DNA of 64,000 nucleotides from Casuarius casuarius. Its lineage: Eukaryota > Chordata > Aves > Casuariiformes > Casuariidae. The stretch spans positions 1,572,939 through 1,636,938 of the forward strand of contig PTFA01000086.1 of the NCBI GenBank assembly GCA_003342895.1. Reading direction: 5' to 3'. Both the position numbers and the translations under genes were made by a program. Below are positions 12,601 to 24,510 of this stretch, in pieces. Below the pieces are notes generated by a model. It made no database searches, was not told the origin of the DNA, and saw only the letters and a program-made list of their open reading frames with translations. Positions within the stretch are counted from its first letter, which is position 1, and the number at the start of each line of letters is the position of its first letter.

Positions 12601-14689
12601 GTCTAGCAATCGCTTGTGCTTTGGAAGCAGCTATAAAACTTGGACTTCAGGTACCAATTAATGTTTTAGTGATGAAAAAGATACGCTGTAATACAGTGTT
12701 TCTGTACATCTACAACAGTCCACTTTGGATCTTCTACAGAAGTATCACTTTGGCAGATCATTTCTGAACAACATCCTCTCCTGACATTTGAAGCTTCAGA
12801 AATCAAAACACAATTTTTCTGTAGCAAAAGAAAAAGCATAGAAGAATATGTATCACACACTGTTTAGCTTTGATCTTCAGAAAATATTTCCTGGTCTTTC
12901 ACCTAGTAATACTTTTTGTCAGTGTTGTAAAAGTGAACAGGGTCTTCCACTTGCAGTTGTCACTAGCCGTCACCATTATTAGAAAAGTTTGGTCCTCACA
13001 CACAGAAGGTCCTGTGGATAGACACCTGTGGGATGATGGTGACATGCTCCCGTTACAGCTACCTCTGTGGAGGGACAAGTTAGGTTGTGAACTGACATGA
13101 GGGTATGGCCACAGTTCTTGAGCTCGAAAACTCTGTAAGTCACTTGACACTTGAAATAACCCTTGATATGCTCTAAAGGTCACATGAGAAGATCTTGCTG
13201 AAAGGCTTGTTTTTGAGATCTCTTAAAAGGGAGGGGAGGAAGAAGTGAAGATCGAAAATGCCCTTAGAACTGCACTTTACCAGAAATTGAGACAATCATT
13301 AGCTCTCTCAGCTCCAGGCCTAGCTGAGCTACAGATACACAAGTGCCCTTGCCAGAGAGTTACATCACGGCCGCAGAAGTTCAGTAAAACCTTTTCCATT
13401 CTGTAACTTAAAAATGGCTTAATAGAGAAGATTTCGTATTAACAGGGTGGTTTCCCCTCTATTGCAGCTAGGAACATGGAAAAATTGACCTGTGCCCAGT
13501 TTAGTCTTGACTTGTCTATTCCAGACTCTTCTAAAGAGATCATTTCACAGGCACTGAGCTGTGACCCTTCAAATGAGTTCATTTTGATTCCTCAGATAGA
13601 CAGGTGTCCACAGAGCACACAGATTGTCTCTTCTCCTTTCTGTTTTCTCAGCACTTATCATTGAATGAAGCCTGAACTGCACCTGATTTACAAGGACAGT
13701 AAGATGTGTTTTCAGAACTGGTTCGAAGCAAATAAATCACAAAAATATCAACTTCTTTTGGTAGTGTTTTCTTAAAAAGAAAAAAGGCAAGCCTTTGAAC
13801 CAGCTTTAATTTCAAAGCACGTCAGTACAGCCCACCTAGAAAGTGCTCTGATCCTGTGGCCTGCGTATGAGCCCATAGAAGAAAAACACTGAAATAAAGG
13901 AAGGGATTGTTCGCTGAGAAGACTTAGAAAAACTGCAGTAAAACTCTGGAGTGAGATGTCCTGCTCCTGCTTTTATCCATTTTTTCTCTGTATTGTTCAC
14001 TGCCACCTTTTTTTGTTACTAATTTGACTTTGAGACGTGCACACACACCCTTCAGAGGCTGATCTCGGATTCAGAGTTAAACCCTATCTTCTGGCTCCTG
14101 CTCCGTCCCGTGTCTAACACACCCATCTGCAGACTCCACATCACACCACCAGCTTCTTAAATAAAGGAGATGAAGAGCTGAGTCACAAAATGCAACCGGA
14201 GAAAGATGGGAAAAAAAGGTAGTGTGTGGGGGGAGAAGATCCAGTCCTTATAATAGTATGCCTGTCCTTCCTGAAAAACGTGTGGTTTACAGGTATCTAT
14301 GGCAGCAAAATCCACAGCCTCCCTGACTGCCCTTGCAAGAAGAGAGGGGTGGAGAGCGGAGCACAGAGGTGTCCCGAGCTGCTTAATCCCTGCTGGCCAC
14401 CTCTGCTGACTCCACTTAGCATGAAAGTCTTTGGCTGTCTCTATCTTACAGTGTGGTTTTCGATTAAAACTCTTGTGTCAACAGCTGGCTTTTGTCAGAA
14501 TTTAATAGCTGCCAGAATTAATAGCGAAGGGAATTTTGCCTTCGCAGGTGATGCACTCACATGCCCTTTTCATAAGCAAGTAGTTAGTCACCAGATGGGG
14601 TAAGGACGGTCCACGCAGCGAAGCTCGCTGCTCCTCGGCTTCCCTGGCTTTATCGCCTCCCTGTAAACTGCAGAGCCCAAAGGAAGGCT

Positions 14690-15930
14690 GTGCGGTCAGG
14701 CACCGGCGCACGGGGGGACCCCACGCTTCCCGCAGACACGTCCCGGCGGCCTCGCACCTCTGAGACGCTGAATGGGAAGAGGGGAGGGGGGAGAAAAGAA
14801 AAGAAAAAAAGAAAAAAGCCCGAGAAGNNNNNNNNNNNNNNNNNNNNNNNNNNNNNNNNNNNNNNNNNNNNNNNNNNNNNNNNNNNNNNNNNNNNNNNNN
14901 NNNNNNNNNNNNNNNNNNNNNNNNNNNNNNNNNNNNNNNNNNNNNNNNNNNNNNNNNNNNNNNNNNNNNNNNNNNNNNNNNNNNNNNNNNNNNNNNNNNN
15001 NNNNNNNNNNNNNNNNNNNNNNNNNNNNNNNNNNNNNNNNNNNNNNNNNNNNNNNNNNNNNNNNNNNNNNNNNNNNNNNNNNNNNNNNNNNNNNNNNNNN
15101 NNNNNNNNNNNNNNNNNNNNNNNNNNNNNNNNNNNNNNNNNNNNNNNNNNNNNNNNNNNNNNNNNNNNNNNNNNNNNNNNNNNNNNNNNNNNNNNNNNNN
15201 NNNNNNNNNNNNNNNNNNNNNNNNNNNNNNNNNNNNNNNNNNNNNNNNNNNNNNNNNNNNNNNNNNNNNNNNNNNNNNNNNNNNNNNNNNNNNNNNNNNN
15301 NNNNNNNNNNNNNNNNNNNNNNNNNNNNNNNNNNNNNNNNNNNNNNNNNNNNNNNNNNNNNNNNNNNNNNNNNNNNNNNNNNNNNNNNNNNNNNNNNNNN
15401 NNNNNNNNNNNNNNNNNNNNNNNNNNNNNNNNNNNNNCGGGGCCGCGGGCACCCCCTGGCCGCCCTGCCCGGCCCCCCGCGCTGGCCGCTCATGGGCAGC
15501 CTGCCCGACGTGCTCTGGAAGGGGGGGCTCAAGCGGCAGCACGAGACGCTGGTGAGCGGCGGGGGCCCGGGCCGGGCCGGGCCGGGATGGGGAGGGGGCG
15601 CCCGGCGCTCACCGCGGTCTCCTCCGCTCCCCCCCCAGGCCGACTACCACAGGAAATTTGGCAAGATTTTCCGCATGAAGCTGGGGGCCTTCGACTCCGT
15701 CCACATCGCAGCCCCCTGCCTCTTGGAAGCCCTGTACCGGCGGGAGAGCGCCTGCCCCCAGCGCCTGGAGATCAAGCCTTGGAAAGCCTATCGCGACTAT
15801 CGCGATGAGGGCTACGGGCTGCTGATCCTGTAAGTGGCGCGGGGCAGCGGCAGCAGCCGGGCGGGGAGGGTCTGCGGCGGCTCTCGGGATGCTGCGGGCG
15901 GGCAGCCCGGACCGGCCGACGTGCCGTGCC
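14690..15930. promoter_or_regulatory. CpG island at the 5' end of CYP24A1, broken by the assembly gap
   Basis: GC-rich, CpG-dense sequence flanks the gap on both sides (14690-14770 and 15438-15930), so the missing bases probably belong to the same island. In well-studied vertebrates the CYP24A1 promoter carries vitamin D response elements within a few hundred bases of the start site. Here that segment is inside the gap, so no VDRE or TATA box can be read. The left gap edge is a purine-only run (about 14772-14818). Confidence 0.7.
14828..15437. other. Assembly gap (610 undetermined bases)
   Basis: Continuous run of N. It removes the CYP24A1 core promoter, 5' UTR, start codon and, by alignment to the human protein, about the first 48 residues, including the mitochondrial targeting sequence. 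Open frames running through the gap are artefacts. Confidence 0.99.
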
Positions 15931-18900
15931 CGCTCCCCGCTAGCAGTGACGTCTTGGTGCACATGCTGCACTTTTTTTCCCTTCCTCTTCTTCCATTTAA
16001 CCTACGCTCTCTTTTCATCCTTGCTGTCTTCACTTCAACCCAGGGAAGGAAAGGACTGGCAGAGGGTTAGAAGCGCCTTTCAAAAGAAGTTAATGAAGCC
16101 CGCGGAAGTTGTGAAGCTGGATGCCACAATCAATGAGGTACTGCGACTCCGAGAAACTCTCTCCCCACGCTCCTGGAAGCCTGGGAAATAAAACCGGATC
16201 AAGCGATCTGGTTTACCTGGATAGCTACTGAGCCGCTCCACAGTGATAACAGTATGAGTTAATCACTCGATACCTGTTATTCCCTGTGTAGTTTTAGAGC
16301 ATTATCAGGGTCTGACCAAAAGCAGGACCACACAGAAACCTGTAGCTGAGGCTGTCTGCTCAGAGCAACAAGGTTACTCCGCAGTGACACGGGCTCCTGC
16401 AGGGCTCCGGCTTACTTTTCTGGCATTCAGCGTTTTGTGCCTTTACCCCTTGGTTCTTGTATTCCTCTCCCAGGGAACAACTCCCTCTTTAACCTCTACG
16501 TTCCTCACCGAGTTTGAGGAGCATCTGTGATTAAACAGCTTAACCCTCTTTATTGTGAAACTCTGTGGTGTTATCCTGGTGTCTGACTGAAGCACTGCAT
16601 CCCCACGGAGGAAAATCTGTTTCATCCAAGTATAAACAGCAAGAGGATGAGAGTCATGCAAAATCCAAACATATATTAATACAGGGGAGATTGAATCATG
16701 TTTGAAGAACAGGAAACATAAGTATTCCTGTTTTATGTGAGATTGTCATCTATTTAAAAGACAAATGAAAATGTTAAATTACCCAGGATTTCTATTAGTT
16801 GGTCTCCTCTTTATTCTCTTTTTTTCCTCTCTCTTCTCTCCACCACTTAGGTCCTGGAGGACTTCATGTATAGAATGGATGATCTCTGTAACCACAATGG
16901 ACAAATTGAAGATGTATATTCAGAATTCAACAAATGGTCATTTGAAAGTAAGTTTTTTGTTTTTTCCTGAGAATGGTATGCATTTTCTACCTGTCATGGC
17001 ATTCCAGAGAGAGAGAAACCAGTGAGGACAGTGTAGGCTATCTATTTCTGAACTGTAAGCTACAATACCATGATAAATGGGCTGCAGAAAAGCCGGGGGA
17101 CAACCAGTACACATGCAAAGTTCATCATCAACCACACAAACTCTCCAGTTCTGTCTGGCTGTGCACGTGGCTTGTATGAAGTTTCAAACACTGACAGTGA
17201 CTTATACATCCAAAACTTGTGGGAATCGCAGTGCAGTTCTCCAGATAGTTACCCAGAAAGGAGCCTCCATCTTTAGAAGTCTTTCAGAGTAGATTAAGGA
17301 AGCATCAGCCAGGAATGACTTAGGGCAGAAGGAAAAGCTACATCCGAAGTCCTCAACAAAAAAGCATGGCCAGGCGTAGTGCTTAACGCAACAAGCTCTG
17401 CCAGATGCCTTCTGCTCCGGGCTGGCCTCTCATGGTTACCCATGCACTGAGCTCCTGAAAATGTGTTTTTTCCATTGTCAGTGGTGCTGGTGGCTGCTTT
17501 GGGAAAGGAGAAAGAAGTGTCAGCTTAAAAAATAAAATGGAAAGCAGATGGAAAGAGATGGAAGCTGCTGGGGTGTGGAACACTGCCAGTGTTTGCAAGT
17601 GATTTCTGGCTGCGGAGGGGGACACTGGACTAGATGGCCTCTTTGGGCCTTGCCACTCAGCTCTCTCCAGGAGTGCTGCTTAATAGCTTGGTTGCCAAAT
17701 ACACCAGCCATGCTTGGCAGAAAGATCTGCTGCTCGTGTGAGGGGTCCAGTGGTTCCCTCATTTGTGAAGAAGTACTGCTGAAAGGGCACGACAGCTAGA
17801 TAGTACTGTTACAGTGGGTCTAAGTCAGCTGTGCAGAAGGTTTTTGAACTACCTTTTTCACAGGCATGTATCATAGAGCAGAGAACATTGTTCATAGGGA
17901 TAATTGAAATGGTGTAGTGACAATAAATGGTGGACACTACACACCCTCTCCTCTATATCATTTAATGAGAATATTGCTTAACAACAGGTATCTGCCTGGT
18001 GCTGTATGGGAAAAGGTTTGGTCTCCTGCAGCATGATGTAGAAGAAGAAGGTCTGAACTTCATCAAGGCTGTGAAAACGGTATGGAAGAAATGCCTTAGT
18101 CTTTACCTGGGGCTGTAGTGATTCTTCTGAAAGGGAAGCAGTTTAAATAAGTCCCCTTAGAAAACAGAAACTCAAGCTTCTATTTTGCGTATGTATTGGC
18201 ATCCTTGCACATCTGAGGCCACACTCAAATGTGCAGAGCTAGTAACTGACTGTCTGACTTTCCAATTGACAAAGAGCCTAAACCCGTGCGGTGAAAATGC
18301 TCTATGGACACCGGGGTAATCCCTGAAATACAGCTATCAGGTTGGTTGGTTAATTTTTCTCTCCCTCATAGACACCTGTTGTGCAACACTGCTATTTGTG
18401 CTAGGTGGGACTTCTGGAGTTGTGTGGGATTATGCAAATATGCCAGATTCGGAGGTTAGTCACTCTTGCAAGCACACATGCTGTGCGTCTTGCTGCAACT
18501 TGGACTCTAGTGATACTTATCTCACTAATTTTAGCCATCTAAAAGATAGGCATCTGGTCTAGCCTAGCTGTTCAGCTCCATCTGCTCTCAATGGCGAGAG
18601 AGGCCCTGCCGAAGGATGGTTTGTACCATTCTAAAACAGGTGCCTAAAACCTCTTATTCTCCACTGGTTGTACCTATTTTTTAGCTCAATAAGGTCTAGT
18701 TAGGGTGAATCCTACCCTTTCTATCCAGGACAGAAACACTATCAGAACCCCGACTTTTTGATCTAGTGAAAATTGCCTTCTACTGTACAGTCTAGTTTTG
18801 TTCACAAATTACAAGTAGGTAGTTTAAAGAAAGATTTCAAAAGCTGTTTCTCCACCACAGATGATGGCTACTTTTGGAATGATGATGGTGACCCCAGTGG

Positions 18901-21900
18901 AGCTTCACAAGGGTTTGAATACAAAAGTCTGGCAAGCTCACACTAAAGCATGGGATAATATATTTAAAACAGGTTATTATTATTTTTTAACATAATTTTT
19001 CTCCTTTCCCTTCTGCTCTGTCTTCTACTTCGTGGAATTAACTTTCTTTATAATTGTTATGTCTTACTCTGCTGTCATTTGCTCCCCTGAGCACAGATTG
19101 AGACACCTTTGCTGCTGCTGACCACAAATCTCTTGATTCCAAACACAGGAGCACTGTTTTCTTCTGACTAATGCTCAGCGCTGGTTGTGTGGCAACACCC
19201 CATACCCAAGGAAGCCCCAGAAATTAAGGAGCCAGCAAAGCTGAGTCCAGTCGAGTCTATCATAAAAGTATAGAGCTGGAAAGGGTATATCACTTTAAAG
19301 GCAAGGCATATGAGTGAGAAAAGGAAGGGCAGTTTCACTATTGAGAAATAAGAATTTCGCACACAACGAAGGTTTGTTTACTAAAAAAGGAATCATGCTT
19401 TCTGAGTAACCTGGAATATAGTTGTAAGTCTTAAAACAGAAGCAATTAATCATAAGGTACAACTTGGCTTTCTGACAGAACTTTCTGTCTATTAAGATAG
19501 ACTGGCCTTCAAGATTGCAAAAATTACTCTAACACCAGATGTGAAGTTAAGTTTATATTTTTCAGTTTTTTCCTAGACTGTGATAATTCTAGCTAAAGAT
19601 TAAGCAAGGCTTTGGTCCTTGGATTATTGTAATGCTGAGTGGCATATTTCTCTTAAGTATTTGAGTACCTGATACTTCAGGGGGGGTTCTCATGCCAGTC
19701 ATATGTGCGCTTATTCTATTGCTTTTTACTTTATGGGTTTTAAGAAAGACATTTTAAACGAGTTTTGTTCCAAAAAAAAACAAAAAAGAGCTTGGCACCT
19801 TCACTTGACATGAATAGTTCCTTACTAAGAGCTGGTCTTAACAATCGGGATATTCACAAGAAAGGGTGGGCAAAATGTAGTCAACTATATTTTAAAAAAT
19901 GCACATAGAAATGGCATCTATTTTTACCTTGCCATAGTAAATCAAAGGCTTAAACTTTCCTCAGGGAGCCTGAGCACTAAAAATCTCTTTGGTTTTTAAT
20001 ATCTTGATCCCCTTGGAAAATCCAAGCCAGTAGGTTTTATACACTTGGATTTCTGTTTGCTAAATCTGTCACTCAACACATCACTGATTTCTTTTCCTAA
20101 TACTACAATATGGAATTCCTAGTAGTTTTCAGATGTTCTTTCTGTTTATAAACAATTTTTGTAACTGTTTAGTGTTTGCCTAAAATGTGAAAATAACATT
20201 ATTTATTTGGTACAATGCTCATCTCTTGAAACCAAAGCACAGCTTGGTATCCTCTTTCACAATCCTGCATGTGAGCCATATTTTCACTTTTATTTTGATA
20301 GCATTTTTAGCAACTTTCCATTAATTACCTCCTGTTCTTCCCTCCTCAGCCAAGCAGTCCATTGACAGTCGACTGGAAAAACATTCTGCAAACCCTCACG
20401 AGGATTTCCTGTGTGACATCTATTCCGGAGGACAACTTTCCAAGAAAGAGCTGTATGCTGCCATTGCCGAGCTCCAGATTGCGGGAGTTGAAACGGTAAA
20501 CCTGGCTGTTGAAGAGCCCTTTAAAATTAGCAGCCTTGCAACTCTCTGCTTTCCTCCATAACCTGCAAGAGAACAAAAAGCTCATCTTGTAGTTGCTTCA
20601 GTGGCCTAAATGCAATTGAAATTTTACCTGGAAAAATTCTTTCTTCTATTGGTTTCTCTCAGAGAAAAACTGATATGAGTCATAATCTCCTAGGCTTAAA
20701 AAATCCTATTAGGCAGTGGCCAACCATGAAGTGCTCATGCTAAAAAGGTTGCTTTGAACTTCTGGGAACTTGTGTTTCTGTCACCGTAAGTGGAGGTCTT
20801 ATGTTTCTTTTTGGCTTGTTTCAGACTGCCAATAGTTTACTGTGGGCTTTGTATAACATTTCGCGCAATCCACATGTTCAGCAGAAACTTTTTATGGAAA
20901 TACAGAGTGTTTTGGCTGCTAATGAGAGTCCAAGTGCTGAGAACTTGAAGAAAATGCCTTACCTAAAAGCATGTCTGAAAGAATCTATGAGGTAAAATTT
21001 TCAAATAACTTGCAAAAAGTAAATGACCAGTTTTACCATCTAGTCTGCAGTATGGAGAAAGAATTTTCTAGTACATATAATTTTGGGCATCTTGCTATTT
21101 AGAGTAAACTATTACACATACAGGAAGGAAAAAATCCTGGGAATTTAACACATTTTGTTTCTTTCACTGCAGATTAACACCATCTGTGCCATTTACCACT
21201 CGCACTATTGACAAAGAAATGGTTCTAGGAGATTATGTACTACCCAAAGGAGTAAGTCAATTTAGTTATTTAAATATTTCATTGCAGTTTATCTTTAACT
21301 GTCCTCTAAAACACTGAAGCTTGTCATATTTCGCTCTCAAAATGACTTTGCTGAAGGACTAGTTCCCGAATAAGGCTTGAATGAGAAATATGGGCCAAGA
21401 TCTCCCATAATTTGAAAAATGTTGAAATGTAGGATAAAATTAAATTAGAGGAGCTGATGCCCTGACTTCAGAAGGATGGTTGTCTCATTTTTTTCCCGTT
21501 TTCTGTTTTTCTTTCCTAAGGTTTTCTAATGTTTTATTTCACAGACTGAAATAATTCAGTAGCTTCCTACCTAATCACTTCTCTAGAATGTGTCCTGAGG
21601 TAGTTTCATGGTATTGTACCTGCTTGCACAACTGTTGAATTAAGACAAAAATATTTTGGTGTGGGATTTCAAGATTTTATTTCAGATTTTCCACACTATT
21701 TTCTGAGGAAAATGACCTTTACTGTGTTTGAATTAATCTTTAGAGAATTACAAGACTTTTTTAGACAAAACTGCCTCATCTGTACTGTTACATGAAACTT
21801 TCCCACTAACAAGCTGATTCACTTAGTAGCTATAAGCCAATTTGTAATTGAGACTGTGTCTACTGCTTTGTTTATAGACAGTACTAATGATAAATACCCA

Positions 21901-22288
21901 TGCCTTGGGTTGCAATGAGGAGTACTTTAATGGCTGGACTCAATTTAAACCAGAGCGCTGGCTACAGAAGAACTTAATAAACCCTTTTACTCATCTTCCA
22001 TTTGGCATGGGGAAGAGGATGTGCATCGGACGTCGCTTAGCAGAACTGCAACTTCATTTAGCCCTCTGCTGGGTGAGTACTCGCAAATGGCATTCTTCAC
22101 ACAATGCGCAATTGTTCAAAACTTATCCTAATCAGATAGTCCAGAAGCCAAAGCTAACACAAATTTTTGTGTTTCAGCTCATTCGCAAATACCAAATTGT
22201 AGCAACTGACAGCAAGCCAGTAGAAACACTCCATTCGGGAATACTGATTCCTAACCGGGAGCTTCCCATTGCATTTCAAAGACGCTAA
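15438..22288 (+). CDS. CYP24A1: 1,25-dihydroxyvitamin D3 24-hydroxylase, mitochondrial (5' end missing in gap)
   Basis: Inner-mitochondrial-membrane cytochrome P450 that takes electrons from adrenodoxin and inactivates calcitriol and 25-hydroxyvitamin D by side-chain (C24/C23) oxidation. Coding exons: 15438-15551 (5' incomplete), 15639-15829, 16044-16137, 16851-16947, 17988-18079, 18861-18972, 20350-20495, 20825-20991, 21173-21251, 21878-22072 and 22178-22288. All have GT/AG borders and the phases close exactly. They give 465 visible residues; human has 514, so about 48 N-terminal residues are missing. Visible motifs, in human numbering: I-helix AGVETT (326-331, split by the exon 7/8 junction), ExxR as ESMR (383-386), PERW (437-440), and heme loop [10 protein letters not shown] with the heme-ligand cysteine codon at 22022-22024. 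Positions known to be hit in infantile hypercalcaemia (E143, R159, W268, R396, L409) are all conserved, so the gene looks intact and functional. There is a one-residue deletion relative to human after PERWLQ. Intron 10 is only 105 bp, in frame and without stops. Confidence 0.97.
17570..17665 (+). mobile_element. Possible CR1 LINE 3'-end fragment in CYP24A1 intron 4
   Basis: The phrase GGACTAGATGGCCTCTTTGG (17627-17646) resembles the conserved 3' end of avian CR1 elements, which carry a GGACTAGATG-like motif near the terminus. The typical terminal octamer repeats are absent and the similarity is short, so this is a degraded fragment at best. Confidence 0.35.
22073..22177 (+). other. CYP24A1 intron 10: 105 bp, stop-free and in frame
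   Basis: The intron between the heme-loop exon and the last coding exon begins gtgagt and ends tttcag. Its length is a multiple of three and it has no stop codon in the CYP24A1 frame. Retention would insert 35 residues (starting VSTRKW) after helix L (LALCW) instead of truncating the protein. Conserved splice sites and the match of both flanking exons to the human protein show that it is normally removed. Confidence 0.9.
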
Positions 22289-23177
22289 GGTATGCACGGA
22301 AGGGTCTCCTGAGTATGACAGACTTATCTTCAAACCTCACTTAAAGTTTTCATAGAACTGTGAATGAAAGAGTACAGACCGCCCCCTCAGTGCTCTATTC
22401 TTACAGTGTGAGATTATTAAATGACATCATGGTTCATTACTTCCAGCAAAAAAACTATTCTATGCAATACAAACAGCAAGTCTTGTATGGCCTATTTCTG
22501 ACGTTCGCATTCTAGTTTTAAACTGCCATAGAACATGTTTTCTGTCTGTGATGAAGAGCAGGAATGGTGGGGAGAAAACTAACAAATCTGTACTACCAGG
22601 GAAAATAACCATTATTTTGCTATAACATAATGCAATTCTCCACTCTATTTCTAGAATATATCTTCTGAAAAATAGCATTTGATTTTTTGAGCATCTGTGT
22701 TTAGGCTGTCTTCTAGGTGTCCAAATTAAAAAGAAAATGCCCTAGTCAAGAAATAGTACACCAGACTAAAGAGCTTAGATTAGAAAACTTATTTTAGACT
22801 TTAGGCTGAAGGGCGAACAAAAGAACCATCTTTACGTAAACTTGCACCATTGTATCACCGTTCATTATGTGAGTCTGCAATTTCAAAAATTTGAATGTTA
22901 AATTTTCTCTGCTCACAAGCTTTTTGTTAGCTTATTTATATACCAATCTAAATCAGAAATTGGGCCTCAGATATAGGATTAAGACTTCAATTTAGAAATT
23001 AAGCGATACTTAAATAGTATGTGGCCTAATAGTAATGGCCTACTTCGCTGGCCAATATCACTGGAAAAATCACTCAATATGATTTGAGTGAGGGTATTAA
23101 CTGCATTCTGAAGGTTGTTCAGTGCTCTGTTTCCTTTAAATAACAGATCACTTGTATACTTCCCCCCTCCCATACAG

Positions 23178-24510
23178 GTCATAGAAGACAAATGACAATG
23201 CTACTGCTGCCTTTACTGAAGACAACATATACCCCCGGGGAAAGCCAAAACCTATGGTAACCAGTGGAGAAACTGCAACAGACACCCCTTGACCAGCCAC
23301 TGAGAGATGGAAATAGTGTCGACAAAAGCTCCCCTCCTGTTTCTTTGGCAAATGTGGTTAGTTCAGCTTTACTTAGCAGTGTCAAAAGGAAAGAAAAATA
23401 CTCTGCACATTCATATACCTCTGCAAATACAACGATTTAGTGCAGCCAAGGGATTCTGCAGGATAAAGTTTGATAATGAGCTGTGGAGCGGTTATATATA
23501 GCTCTTATTAGCGCACAGTGAAATTATTACAGCTGCAAGCTGGTCAACAGGCTAGCCAAAAAGAGCTGGTTTCAAGCTTGGGACACCTGGGGGAACAACA
23601 GGCAGGGCTCAACTGATCCTGTTAGCTCAGCCAAAGTGCTTTGAGAACTCAGTCGAAGGGAAAAGAAAATTGCTTAATCCTTATCGGACTACTAGTGTCA
23701 TGAATTAAACTGGGAATTAGGCTGCCAGTCTGTAATAAGGCTAACAACAGGACTTAAAAATTAGGATAATGGAAGAAGTATATTTTCCCTTAAGTTTTTT
23801 CCCTTCCTTAATAAAAGGGAAGTAAGGACAAAGCTACATAATCAGAATTATTCATTGTGCCTGCACAGTACTTAAAATTTAACAGTTGCAATATTGTGAC
23901 TGCCTCATACTCCACTCAAACCTATAGTGTTTTATGCCTCCAGCTCCCACACAAGCTGTCTCATCACGTCTTTATTACAAAAATCTTAGTGGCCTTTTAT
24001 TATATGAGAGGCTCCATCCATAAATGGAATCACTGGAATCCTATGGGTTCTGCCATAAATAATGGTTATCCTAACAGGATAGTTACTTCATCAGATGAGT
24101 AATGTAAAATGTGTGTTTCAAAGCACTGTAGGAAATAGGGAACCTAAACATTTCCAAGAGGTTTATTTATTGTGGAGACTTCAATACCTGTATCAAAGGG
24201 TTAAAGTGGTCATTGCCCTGCATGTAATACAGTCTTAGTTATTATGGTCACTAGTATTTTTCCCATGATGCAGTTTCAAGTGCGGGTTTATATATATAAC
24301 CATTAATGGTTATTTTTTGTATTCTGAAATGATGAAAAATCTTAGCATTTGTCGGCCTCTTGTTTTGTTTGTTTTCCTTTGGTGTTGGTTTTTCTTGGAC
24401 ATGTAAATGTAGCAATATTACAATGTGTAAAGCAATTTGTGCATTATTTGAATCTTTCTAGTCAATTTTGTAATAGTCAAATTTGTAATAAAATAATGTT
24501 CTTTTTCTAT
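23178..24510 (+). other. CYP24A1: Probable non-coding last exon (3' UTR) of CYP24A1
   Basis: One base after the stop codon (TAA at 22286-22288) the sequence reads G then gtatgc, a good donor at 22290. A strong acceptor with a pyrimidine run, ttcccccctcccatacag, ends at 23177. Human CYP24A1 likewise has a non-coding exon 12 right after the stop codon. The exon would run to a polyadenylation signal at 24487-24492 (AATAAA), with an earlier one at 23810-23815. The sequence is AT-rich with many ATTTA-like stretches, as is common for short-lived inducible mRNAs. The alternative is an unspliced 3' UTR from 22289. Confidence 0.65.
24487..24492 (+). terminator. Polyadenylation signal of CYP24A1 (distal)
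   Basis: Perfect AATAAA followed by a T-rich segment. An earlier AATAAA at 23810-23815 may give a shorter transcript. Both lie downstream of the inferred last exon start. Confidence 0.5.

Larger units (their letters stand above)
3650..14689. other. Intergenic region between divergent PFDN4 and CYP24A1
   Basis: About 11 kb of mostly AT-rich DNA separating the two divergent promoters. Open frames are short and lack splice-flanked coding structure or recognisable domains. It holds an AT microsatellite (6645-6692), a short hairpin with a neighbouring direct repeat (9592-9652), a pyrimidine/purine hairpin (10547-10582) and one undetermined base (9940). Distal regulatory elements for CYP24A1 may lie here, but no perfect direct-repeat-3 vitamin D response element was found by eye. 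Confidence 0.6.

Noticed and set aside
14540..14565. AGGTGA followed after three bases by ACTCAC, resembling half of a vitamin D response element upstream of CYP24A1
   Set aside because: The second half-site does not match the direct-repeat-3 consensus. A single half-site is too common to call.
14502..15833. Very long open frames on both strands across 14502-15833
   Set aside because: They run through the N gap and exist only because undetermined bases cannot form stops. Only the part matching CYP24A1 exons 1 and 2 is real.
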